Source: XYA12-FULL-58-9 sp001798605
Lineage (GTDB): Bacteria; Myxococcota; XYA12-FULL-58-9
Length of the DNA stretch: 55,085 nucleotides
Direction of reading: 5' to 3'
NCBI GenBank assembly: GCA_036736205.1
Contig: DAINMX010000012.1
Location: 1-55,085, forward strand
Shown piece by piece: positions 18,737-25,802 of this stretch; the first letter of the stretch is position 1; every line of letters begins with the position of its first letter. The position numbers and the translations under genes are program-made. The notes under the pieces are model-generated. The model was not told the DNA's origin. It worked only from the letters and a program-made list of their open reading frames with translations, and ran no database searches.

Positions 18737-18766
18737 TTGACAGCCAAGTCGGTGCTTACCTATCTA
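18737..18766 (+). promoter_or_regulatory. putative housekeeping promoter for dnaG-rpoD
   Basis: A perfect -35 hexamer TTGACA (18737-18742), an 18-nt spacer and TATCTA (18761-18766, followed by AT) precede the proposed dnaG start by about 55 nt. Another perfect TTGACA lies at 18711-18716 without an obvious -10 partner. Promoter consensus in this lineage is assumed to be sigma-70-like. Confidence 0.5.
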
Positions 18767-18821
18767 ATTGCCGGTCCCCGCCTCTCGGTGTGCGCTGGGA
18801 AGGAACGGCTATCGAAACCAC

Positions 18822-20594
18822 GTGCTGTTGTCTTCGGACAAGATAAGTGCGATTCGCGAAAGGGCCGACATCGTCAAGGTGATTGGTGCCCGCATCGTGC
18901 TCAAGAAGAAGGGTCAAAGGTATCTAGGCCTGTGTCCTTTCCATGGTGAGAACACGCCGTCATTCTCCGTTTCGTCAGAGAAAGGACTCTACTATTGTTT
19001 TGGCTGCCACGCAGGCGGTGATGTGTTTTCGTTTCTCATGCGGCACCAGGGCTTGAGCTTCCAAGAAGCTGCGCGAGTCTTGGCCAAGGATTCTGGCGTT
19101 GAGCTCGAACCCGAGTCGGATGAGGAGAAGAAGCAGCGCAAGCAGCGTGAGGAGCTCGCCCACACCAATGAATTCCTGCAAGCTTTTTTTGAGCATGCCC
19201 TTTGGCAGTCGGGTGGTGCGAGGGCGCGCGTATACCTCACCGAGCGAGGGCTTCCCGCAGAGTTCGCCCGTGAGCGCCGGCTCGGATTTGGTGGGGCTGC
19301 CGGTGAAGCACTCTCGTATCTGCACGCCAAAAAAGTGCCAGTGGAGCTCCTAAACCGTGCGGGCATTATGACTGAGGACAACAGGCGCATGCTTTTCGAA
19401 GGGCGTGTGGTGTTCCCAGTGTTCGACAGCATGGGCAATTTGGCGGGTTTCAGCGCCAGACGACTGGGGGAAAACGGACCTAAGTATATCAACTCTCGAG
19501 AAACAGAGCTTTTTCGCAAGCGCCACCTTCTATATGGATGGGAGGTAGCCGAGGAAGCTATCCGCAAAAGCGGCAGAATTGTTCTCGTCGAGGGCCAGAT
19601 GGACGTGTTGGCGTGTGAACGTGATGGCGTCGGGGAGGCGGTGGCTTCTCTTGGCACGGCGTTCGGTGACAACCACGCACAGATGGTGTCGCGACTGGCG
19701 AAAGAAGCAGTTGTCATGTTTGATGGTGATGCTGCCGGTCGAGCAGCCAGCCGTGAGGCTGCTCAGAAGCTCATCGCTGCGAAGATGAAGACCCTCGTGG
19801 CACCACTGACCGCCGGGAGTGATCCCGACAGCTTGCTGCGGGACAAGGGATCGGGCGTTCTGCTCGCGGCGGTGAAAGACGCGAAACCGGCCCTCGAGCA
19901 CTTTATCGAAGTTTCTTTTGCTGGCGAGCATTCCATTGAGGAGCGCGCTCAGGCCGCCAGGGACCTGGCTCCCTTGTTGCATGCGTTGCCCTCAGGGTTG
20001 GAGAGAGACCTCTACACGTCACGGTTGGCTGACAAGGTGGGTGTGACCGTTGAAAGGCTGCAGGAGCATCTACGCCCCAAACCTCCCGTGGTGAAACCGA
20101 AGTCGCCCGAACCCACTGCTGTAGCGTCGGCAGAGAGTCCAATCGCCAAAGCGCAGAGCAAGAGGCTCGATCAGTTCGAGCAGAACATTCTTCGTGATGT
20201 GTTTCTGTTTCCGCAGTTGCGAGGTCGGTGTGGTGACCTTGCCGAGTTTGCCGGGGACGTCATGCGCGCATTGCTCGACGACATGGCGAACTCAGACGAG
20301 GCCATTCACGAAATTCTGGAGCGGCACATCACCGACGGGAGAGTGCTGGCGAACTTGACGGCGATTGTGCCCGACACGACTGGCGAGCCGGAGGAGTTGG
20401 CGGCGCGGGAGAGTCGAACGTTTGATGATGTGCTGAGCAGGTTGAAGGGCCGGCACATGCAGGCCGTTAGGCGGGAGATGATGCGTGAGCTTGCCGAGGC
20501 TGAGGCCCGTGGTGAGGATACGGACGATCTTCTGCGGCGTATCCAGAACTTGACGCGGCGTGAGAGGGAGCTTAAACGGCCTGGTACGGGCTGA
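18822..20594 (+). CDS. dnaG: DNA primase
   Basis: DnaG synthesises RNA primers at the replication fork. From the GTG at 18822 the protein has 590 residues and starts 'LLSSDKISAIRERADIVKV', the usual DnaG beginning. In-frame codons upstream give sequence unlike the family. The CHC2 zinc finger is intact (C38, H41, C59, C62), followed by the catalytic core with the TOPRIM motifs 'VLVEGQMDVLA' and 'VMFDGDAAGRAA'. The last 170 residues, with a Pro-rich linker (KPPVVKPKSPEPTAV), should be the helicase-interaction region. The ribosome-binding site is poor (AAGGAACGG about 14 nt away), so the start could be a neighbouring TTG. rpoD follows, as in the classical macromolecular-synthesis operon, but no rpsU precedes it. 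Confidence 0.94.
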   Translation: MLLSSDKISAIRERADIVKVIGARIVLKKKGQRYLGLCPFHGENTPSFSVSSEKGLYYCFGCHAGGDVFSFLMRHQGLSFQEAARVLAKDSGVELEPESDEEKKQRKQREELAHTNEFLQAFFEHALWQSGGARARVYLTERGLPAEFARERRLGFGGAAGEALSYLHAKKVPVELLNRAGIMTEDNRRMLFEGRVVFPVFDSMGNLAGFSARRLGENGPKYINSRETELFRKRHLLYGWEVAEEAIRKSGRIVLVEGQMDVLACERDGVGEAVASLGTAFGDNHAQMVSRLAKEAVVMFDGDAAGRAASREAAQKLIAAKMKTLVAPLTAGSDPDSLLRDKGSGVLLAAVKDAKPALEHFIEVSFAGEHSIEERAQAARDLAPLLHALPSGLERDLYTSRLADKVGVTVERLQEHLRPKPPVVKPKSPEPTAVASAESPIAKAQSKRLDQFEQNILRDVFLFPQLRGRCGDLAEFAGDVMRALLDDMANSDEAIHEILERHITDGRVLANLTAIVPDTTGEPEELAARESRTFDDVLSRLKGRHMQAVRREMMRELAEAEARGEDTDDLLRRIQNLTRRERELKRPGTG

Positions 20595-20672
20595 GTGGCT
20601 GGTGACGAGTTTGAGTGAACTCGGTGATTGGCCCGTATGGTGACGCCGATGAGAGGACCACGTGGAGTAGTC

Positions 20673-22595
20673 ATGGCGACCAAGAAGAAGACCACGAAGA
20701 CCAACATGGCAAAGAAAACGACCAAGATGGTGGTTGGTCTGCCCAAGGTGCGTGCAGAGAATAAGTCCGCCCAGACCAGCAAGAAAAAGAAAGTCACTCG
20801 GGACGCGACAGTTGGGCTTTTTGTTGCCAGGGGGCCGTCGACCGCTTCGGAGGTGCGTGAGAACGCCAAGGAACCCAAGGATCGCCAACAGATCAAAGAC
20901 CTTCTGACCCAAGGCAAAGAAAAGGGCTTCGTCACCATGGACGAGGTCAACGATGCCCTGCCTGAAGAGTCGATCTCATCGGAACAAATCGACGAGGTGC
21001 TCGACCTTTTCTATAAGAGCGAGGTCGAGATACTCGATCGCCAGGTGTCAGCGCGACCGGTGACAACAACCAAGAGCAAACGGTCTACCGCCGAGGAAGA
21101 TGCCGTCGGCAAGTCGACCGACCCCGTTCGCATGTATTTGCGAAGGATGGGCTCTGTTCCATTGTTGACCCGCGAGGGCGAGGTCGAGATCGCGAAACGG
21201 ATCGAGGATGGGGAGAAAGAGGTCCTTGCCGTTGTCATCAATTCTCAGATTGCCATTCAGGAAATCATTGAGCTCGGCGATCGGCTTCGGGCGGGAAAGG
21301 TTCGCGTGCGTGACGTCGTGCGCGACTATGACGAAGACAGCGACGAGGCTGCCGATGAGTCACGGCGGGAGAGGATCCTCAAGCAGATTGACAAGATTAG
21401 CAAGGTCAATCGCGACAACGAAAAACTCTTGCAACAACTGGATGACCGTGGGGCAACTGACCGTGCCCACAAACGTTTGGGCAAAACGTTAGACGACAAC
21501 CGGCTCTTGATGCAAAAAGCCCTCGAGGACATCCGGTTGTCGAAGAAGCAGATAGATCGCATTGTACTGCGGTTGAAATCCCTCATTCGTCGCGTCGAAA
21601 AGGCGGAGACCGAAGTCCGCCTCGTTGAGCGGCGGTTGGAGATGGATGGGAATGAGTTGCGTCGCTTGCTGCGCGACAGCAAAAAGACGATCAAAGAAGA
21701 GCGACGCATCTGCAAACAGCTGGGTACCAAGGTCGAGGAGCTGCACGAGGTTGATCGCGTCATCAAGAGCAGTCAACGAAAGATCAAACGCATCGAGGAA
21801 GAGGCGGGAGTCGCAATTGACGTGTTGCGCGAAACCTACGACGCGATCATTCGTGGTGAGCGCAAAGCAGAACGGGCGAAAGATGAGTTGGTTGAGGCCA
21901 ATTTGCGCCTCGTTGTTTCAATCGCGAAGAAGTACACGAACCGCGGTCTGCAATTTCTCGATCTTATTCAAGAGGGTAACATCGGCTTGATGAAGGCGGT
22001 GGACAAATTCGAGTATCGTCGGGGGTACAAATTCTCAACCTACGCGACGTGGTGGATCCGCCAGGCGATCACTCGTGCCATTGCCGATCAGGCTCGCACC
22101 ATTCGTATCCCAGTGCATATGATCGAGACGATCAACAAGCTGATTCGCACCAGCCGCTACTTGGTTCAAGAAATTGGGCGGGAGCCGACTCCAGAGGAAA
22201 TAGCCGGCAAGATGGAGTTGCCGATCGATAAGGTTCGCAAGGTTCTCAAGATCGCAAAGGAGCCGCTCTCCTTGGAGACGCCGATTGGTGAGGAAGAGGA
22301 TTCCCATCTTGGGGACTTCATCGAGGATAAGGCCGTCACGTCTCCGTCGGATGCCGTGATCTCCAACAATCTTGCCGAACAGACGCGAAAGGTGTTGGCG
22401 ACCTTGACGCCTCGCGAAGAGAAGGTCCTGCGCATGCGTTTCGGCATCGGCGAAAAGAGTGATCATACCCTCGAGGAAGTGGGGCAGGACTTCGAGGTCA
22501 CTCGTGAACGCATTCGACAGATTGAGGCGAAGGCCTTGCGCAAGCTGCGACACCCATCGCGGTCGAAACGTCTCAAGGCGTTTGTGGATAGCTGA
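20673..22595 (+). CDS. rpoD: RNA polymerase primary sigma factor
   Basis: The housekeeping sigma factor (640 residues from the ATG at 20673, chosen for GGAG 6 nt upstream). A Lys-rich N-terminal tail of about 55 residues precedes region 1.1 ('IKDLLTQGKEKGFVTMDEVN'). Then come region 1.2 ('TDPVRMYLRRMGSVPLLTRE'), a long coiled non-conserved insert, region 2 ('LQFLDLIQEGNIGLMKAVDK', 'FSTYATWWIRQAITRAI'), region 3 and region 4 ('LTPREEKVLRMRFG' and the helix-turn-helix 'TLEEVGQDFEVTRERIRQIE'). All promoter-recognition regions look intact. The basic tail of AKKTTK-type repeats is longer than in E. coli. It lies 78 bp downstream of dnaG on the same strand. Confidence 0.96.
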   Translation: MATKKKTTKTNMAKKTTKMVVGLPKVRAENKSAQTSKKKKVTRDATVGLFVARGPSTASEVRENAKEPKDRQQIKDLLTQGKEKGFVTMDEVNDALPEESISSEQIDEVLDLFYKSEVEILDRQVSARPVTTTKSKRSTAEEDAVGKSTDPVRMYLRRMGSVPLLTREGEVEIAKRIEDGEKEVLAVVINSQIAIQEIIELGDRLRAGKVRVRDVVRDYDEDSDEAADESRRERILKQIDKISKVNRDNEKLLQQLDDRGATDRAHKRLGKTLDDNRLLMQKALEDIRLSKKQIDRIVLRLKSLIRRVEKAETEVRLVERRLEMDGNELRRLLRDSKKTIKEERRICKQLGTKVEELHEVDRVIKSSQRKIKRIEEEAGVAIDVLRETYDAIIRGERKAERAKDELVEANLRLVVSIAKKYTNRGLQFLDLIQEGNIGLMKAVDKFEYRRGYKFSTYATWWIRQAITRAIADQARTIRIPVHMIETINKLIRTSRYLVQEIGREPTPEEIAGKMELPIDKVRKVLKIAKEPLSLETPIGEEEDSHLGDFIEDKAVTSPSDAVISNNLAEQTRKVLATLTPREEKVLRMRFGIGEKSDHTLEEVGQDFEVTRERIRQIEAKALRKLRHPSRSKRLKAFVDS

Positions 22596-22657
22596 GGTGC
22601 CGTAATGCGGCAAATTGTCTTAGCAAATCGAGATGTTGAAGGAATGCTTGCTAGCAG

Positions 22658-22686
22658 TTGCACGCTGGTTCTGCGCGTGCTAAAAG
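22658..22686 (+). promoter_or_regulatory. putative promoter of the tRNA gene
   Basis: TTGCAC (22658-22663), a 17-nt spacer and TAAAAG (22681-22686) lie about 70 nt upstream of the tRNA, in the otherwise empty 160-bp stretch after rpoD. Both hexamers are imperfect matches to the sigma-70 consensus. Confidence 0.35.
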
Positions 22687-22756
22687 CCGCAGCCCTAAGA
22701 GGTTTGGTGCCGGGGAAAGGCACAGGACGACGAGAGGTTAACCGTGTGGATTTCTG

Positions 22757-22831
22757 GGGCCCATAGCTCAGCGGTAGAGCCGTCGGCTCATAACCGATAG
22801 GTCCCAGGTTCGATCCCTGGTGGGCCCACCA
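22757..22831 (+). tRNA. tRNA with CAT anticodon, probably elongator tRNA-Met
   Basis: A complete cloverleaf can be drawn. The acceptor stem GGGCCCA pairs with TGGGCCC (22821-22827). The D arm is GCTC/GAGC, the anticodon stem GTCGG/CCGAT with loop CTCATAA, the variable loop 5 nt, and the T arm CCAGG-TTCGATC-CCTGG. The discriminator is A, followed by an encoded CCA (22829-22831). The anticodon CAT is at 22789-22791. It is not an initiator: position 1 pairs with 72 as G:C, and the anticodon stem lacks the GGG:CCC run. It could alternatively be the lysidine-modified tRNA-Ile2, which shares this anticodon. Confidence 0.95.
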
Positions 22832-22913
22832 GGAAATCCAGCGCGCGGCCCCCGCCGTCAACACAGCCGCGCAGGATTCCCCTAAAAAGCTGCGTGGTAG
22901 GAGGTATGCTCGC

Positions 22914-23666
22914 GTGCGCCAGAAGTTGATTGATCTGCACGAAATCCAAAAGATCGACCTGGAGATCCGAGATACCGACAAGAATCGAGAAGCCTTCGAG
23001 GCATGTCTGCAAGAGCTCGAGAACAGCGTCAAGGCGGTGAGAACTGAGGTGGAGACCCTCACGACTCAGCGCGAAGACAACCTCCGCGAGGCAAAGACAC
23101 TCGAGGGCACCGTCCAGGCCGAAAACATCAAGATCCGTAAGTGGGAAACTCGCCTCAATGAGATTCGCAATCAGCGCGAGTATCTGGCGTTATCCCGCGA
23201 GGTCGAGGCGTCCAAACGAGCCAATCGGGAAGCCGAGGAGAGAATCCTCGAGTTGATGGCGCATCGGGAGCAATTGGACAAGCAACTCGACGTCTTGCAG
23301 GATCGTCTCGCCGAGGAAGAAGTTGACTGCGCCACCGAACGTGCGCGTGTCGAACGGGAAATGAAGCAGTCAAACGATAGCGTTGCGAAGTCGACCGCCC
23401 GTCGAGAGATCCTTCTTCCCAACATTCCTGTCGGGTTGTTGAAGAAGTACGACTCCATCCGCAAGGCACGCCACGGCATTGGGCTGGTGACTGTCATTGA
23501 CGGCAGTTGTCAGGGCTGTAACATGCGGCTCCCCCCGCAGCTCTACAATATTCTGCAACGCGGAGACACTCTCGAGCAATGTCCCGCCTGTCAGCGAATC
23601 ATTGTGTGGGACAACTTCCTTCACCAGGAAAGTGACGACAGGAAGGGGGCAGAGGCTGCACCGTGA
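22914..23666 (+). CDS. coiled-coil C4 zinc-ribbon protein (CT398/DUF164 family)
   Basis: A 250-residue cytoplasmic protein: two long antiparallel coiled-coil helices (about residues 5-180) and a C-terminal C4 zinc ribbon with 'CQGCNMRLP' and 'CPACQRII'. This is the domain order of the CT398/DUF164 family, whose molecular role is not settled. AGGAGG ends 9 nt before the GTG at 22914. The tempting ATG at 22906 is out of frame. The 3' end overlaps the RNase HI-like gene by 4 nt (GTGA), and rnpB follows. This neighbourhood suggests a link to RNA or nucleic-acid metabolism. Confidence 0.88.
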   Translation: MRQKLIDLHEIQKIDLEIRDTDKNREAFEACLQELENSVKAVRTEVETLTTQREDNLREAKTLEGTVQAENIKIRKWETRLNEIRNQREYLALSREVEASKRANREAEERILELMAHREQLDKQLDVLQDRLAEEEVDCATERARVEREMKQSNDSVAKSTARREILLPNIPVGLLKKYDSIRKARHGIGLVTVIDGSCQGCNMRLPPQLYNILQRGDTLEQCPACQRIIVWDNFLHQESDDRKGAEAAP

Positions 23667-24259
23667 CCCGCCGGCGCAAGGTACCTGATGCTTGTGAGCT
23701 CATTCGGTTCATAGCCGAACACGAGTCCCTCCACATTACCTGCGATGAGTTTCCCTATTTGAGTGAGGATCACATTCGCTCCTCTTTGAGGGCGGTGGCC
23801 GACGAAGTCCGTTCACCCAAGCACGCGGAGGCGATAGCTGCTGGGGCAAGAGATGATGCCCTGAGGGTCGAGGTGTATGTTGTTGGTGCCTCCCGCGGGA
23901 ACCCTGGGCCGGCTGGTGCCGGGTGGGTCATCCATGGCCCCCAGGACATTCTGCAAGAGGGCAACGCATTCCTCGGCGATCGCACGGACAACGAGGCGGA
24001 GTATGAGGCGGTGGTCCGTTCGTTGCAGGCCGCCCATGCCCTGGGCGCAATCGACGTGGCGCTACGTTCCGACAGCGATCTGTTGGTGCGGCAGATCAAC
24101 GGCAAGTGCCGTGTATCCAATGACCGCTTGGCGCGGATGCACAGCACCGCCCGCGACTTGATGCAGCTGTTTCGCCGATTCGAAGTGCGTCAGGTGCCCC
24201 ATGGACAGAACGCGGTTGCAGACACCCAAGCCAACCTCGCCATCGATTTGGCCAAATAG
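23663..24259 (+). CDS. RNase HI-like protein with a substituted first catalytic Asp
   Basis: An RNase H-fold protein of 198 residues. The first 65 or so residues form a helical extension. Then comes the RNase HI core: 'VEVYVVGASRGNPGPAGAGW', 'DNEAEYEAV', 'LRSDSDLLVRQING', and 'NAVADTQANLAID'. In active RNases H the first motif is D-G-[AS], and its Asp is one of the metal ligands. Here the codons read GTT GTT GGT, giving Val-Val-Gly, so that Asp is Val. The Glu (NEAEYEA), the second Asp (SDSD) and the last Asp (VADTQ) are kept. Cleavage activity is therefore doubtful; nucleic-acid binding could remain. It is translationally coupled to the zinc-ribbon gene and lies just upstream of rnpB. Confidence 0.85.
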   Translation: MTRRRKVPDACELIRFIAEHESLHITCDEFPYLSEDHIRSSLRAVADEVRSPKHAEAIAAGARDDALRVEVYVVGASRGNPGPAGAGWVIHGPQDILQEGNAFLGDRTDNEAEYEAVVRSLQAAHALGAIDVALRSDSDLLVRQINGKCRVSNDRLARMHSTARDLMQLFRRFEVRQVPHGQNAVADTQANLAIDLAK

Positions 24260-24305
24260 AACACGCCAAAGAGAACACGCCCTTTCGGCTTTCGGTACAT
24301 TCTGC

Positions 24306-24311
24306 TAATTT
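24306..24311 (+). promoter_or_regulatory. rnpB: extended -10 element for rnpB
   Basis: TG-C-TAATTT (24303-24311) is an extended -10 placed 7 nt before the first base of the RNase P P1 stem at 24319, the expected distance to a transcription start. The -35 position 17 nt upstream (TTTCGG) is weak, as is common with extended -10 promoters. Confidence 0.5.
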
Positions 24312-24318
24312 GACGTCG

Positions 24319-24727
24319 GCTCATCGGAGTGGGCCGGGCGATCGCTGGTTTTCAACCTCGGTTGGGAGCGGGAGGAAAGTCCGAGCTCCACAGGGCAGGG
24401 TGCTGGCTAACGGCCAGGCGAGGCAACTCGACGGATAGTGCCACAGAGAGCAGACGGCCATCCGTAGCGTCTTTTGGGACGTGAGGTGGTCAAGGTGAAA
24501 AGGTGCGGTAAGAGCGCACCGCGGTCGTGGCGACACTGACCGGCATGGAAAACCCCACCCGGAGCAATGCCAAATAGGAGCCCCGGCGAGGCTTGCCTCG
24601 CGTCAACGGCCCGTTGATTGGGGCTCGGGTAGGCAGCTCGAGTGTGCGGGCAACCGTATGCCTAGATGAATGATCGTCACCAGCTTCGCTGGGACAGAAC
24701 TCGGCTTACAGGCCCACTCCGATGAGC
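24319..24727 (+). ncRNA. rnpB: RNase P RNA (bacterial type A)
   Basis: The catalytic RNA that matures tRNA 5' ends. A 17-bp P1 helix is formed by 24319-24335 and 24711-24727, which are perfectly complementary. Diagnostic conserved blocks occur in order: 'GAGGAAAGTCCGAGCTCCAC' near 24371, 'CCACAGAGAGCAGACGGCC', 'GGTGCGGTAAGAGCGCACCG', 'CCACCCGGAGCAATGCCAAA' with 'TAGGAG', and 'ACAGAACTCGGCTTACAGGC' at the 3' end. The length of about 409 nt fits type A. Its 3' end is only 3 nt from the convergent tatC stop codon, so there is almost no room for a separate terminator. Confidence 0.96.
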
Positions 24728-24730
24728 TCT

Positions 24731-25495
24731 TTATTTGAAGGCGGCGTCCTGGCGGCGGCGGTAGAGTAACCTGCCACCGAGCAGGCCCACCTCGAAGAAG
24801 ATCATTAATGGCACAGCCATCATTGCTTGGGTAAAGGGGTCAGGTGGGGTGAGGATGGCGCCGATGATCCACGCCAAGACAATCCAGTATTTGCGGAATT
24901 TGGAAAAGGACTTGGGCTGCACGATACCCGCTGCCGAGAGGATCCACATCAACAGGGGAACCTCGAACACGACACCAAACCCGAGGAGCAAACGGGTAAC
25001 AATCGAGAAGTACTTCTCGACGGACCAGGCGTTGGTAACCTCTGCAGGGGTGAAACTCACCAGGTAATCGAAGCCGAGAGGGAGTACCAGGAAATATCCA
25101 AAAGCAGCGCCGCCAATGAAGAAGGCGGTGCCTAAGAAAACAAACGGGAGGATCCATCGCTTTTCGTTCTTGTACAGGCCTGGCGAGACGAACATCCACA
25201 CCTGCAGCAGGATCCAAGGTGCCGACACGAACAATGCCCCGAGCACTGCAAGCTTGAGGTAGGTGAGGAACATCTCCAGGGGGCTTAGCACCTGCAGCTG
25301 CATCAGCCCATTGGCTGCGATGGCGTCGAGGGGCCGGCGCAAATACTTGAACAAGTTCGGCGCAAGGCTGAACAAGACTATTGTGCACACTCCCATGACG
25401 ACGACGCAGGCAATGAGTCGACGTCGCAGCTCATCAAGGTGCTCGAAGAGACTCATTCTCCCCGGTTCCGGGGTCTGTGCATCTTGGTCGGTCAT
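24731..25495 (-). CDS. tatC: Sec-independent protein translocase TatC
   Basis: The core receptor subunit of the twin-arginine translocase in the inner membrane (254 residues). Six hydrophobic segments can be placed. The family landmarks are present: 'MSLFEHLDELRRRLI' near residue 14, 'LSPLEMFLTYLKLA', 'WMFVSPGLYKNEKR', 'FGVVFEVPLLMW' with the conserved Glu, and 'LTPPDPFTQAMMAVPL'. The start overlaps the tatB stop (ATGA), so the two are coupled. The gene ends 3 nt from rnpB on the other strand. Confidence 0.95.
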   Translation of the reverse strand: MTDQDAQTPEPGRMSLFEHLDELRRRLIACVVVMGVCTIVLFSLAPNLFKYLRRPLDAIAANGLMQLQVLSPLEMFLTYLKLAVLGALFVSAPWILLQVWMFVSPGLYKNEKRWILPFVFLGTAFFIGGAAFGYFLVLPLGFDYLVSFTPAEVTNAWSVEKYFSIVTRLLLGFGVVFEVPLLMWILSAAGIVQPKSFSKFRKYWIVLAWIIGAILTPPDPFTQAMMAVPLMIFFEVGLLGGRLLYRRRQDAAFK

Positions 25496-25788
25496 GGGGT
25501 TTTGGAATCGTCCGGGGGGGTTGCCAGGGGTGCCTCTGTTGGACCGATGGCACTCTGTGCTGTTCTGGTCACCTCCTTCGATTGAGTATCGGGGTCATCG
25601 GCAACTGGGCGCCGCCTTGGCTCAGCGGCGGCCTCTTCGAGGTTGTATCTAAGCTCGTTGGTGGCGCGGCGAAACTCACGTAGAGCCCGACCAAGCTGCT
25701 TGCCCGCGTCGGGGAGTCTGCGGGGACCCATGACGATCAGGGCGACTGCCAAGATCACCACAACCTCCCAAATGCCGAGACCAAACAT
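25492..25788 (-). CDS. tatB: Tat translocase subunit TatB/TatA
   Basis: A small single-pass membrane protein: a short N-terminal membrane helix ('GIWEVVVILAVALIVMGPRR'), the conserved 'GPRRLPDAGKQLGRALREF' hinge and amphipathic helix, then a disordered acidic tail. Features that favour TatB over TatA are the Glu in the membrane helix (FGLGIWE) and the coupling to tatC, but separation of A from B by sequence alone is uncertain. I use the ATG at 25788; the frame also has a TTG two codons earlier. It lies 14 nt downstream of the chemoreceptor-like gene. Confidence 0.88.
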   Translation of the reverse strand: MFGLGIWEVVVILAVALIVMGPRRLPDAGKQLGRALREFRRATNELRYNLEEAAAEPRRRPVADDPDTQSKEVTRTAQSAIGPTEAPLATPPDDSKTP

Positions 25789-25802
25789 TGGCAAAACCGG
25801 CG

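Noticed and set aside
22757..22831. Initiator tRNA-fMet
   Set aside because: Base pair 1:72 is G:C and the anticodon stem lacks three consecutive G:C pairs next to the loop.
25492..25788. A separate tatA gene nearby
   Set aside because: Only one TatA/B-type frame exists in the neighbourhood. Another copy must be elsewhere, or this one serves both roles.
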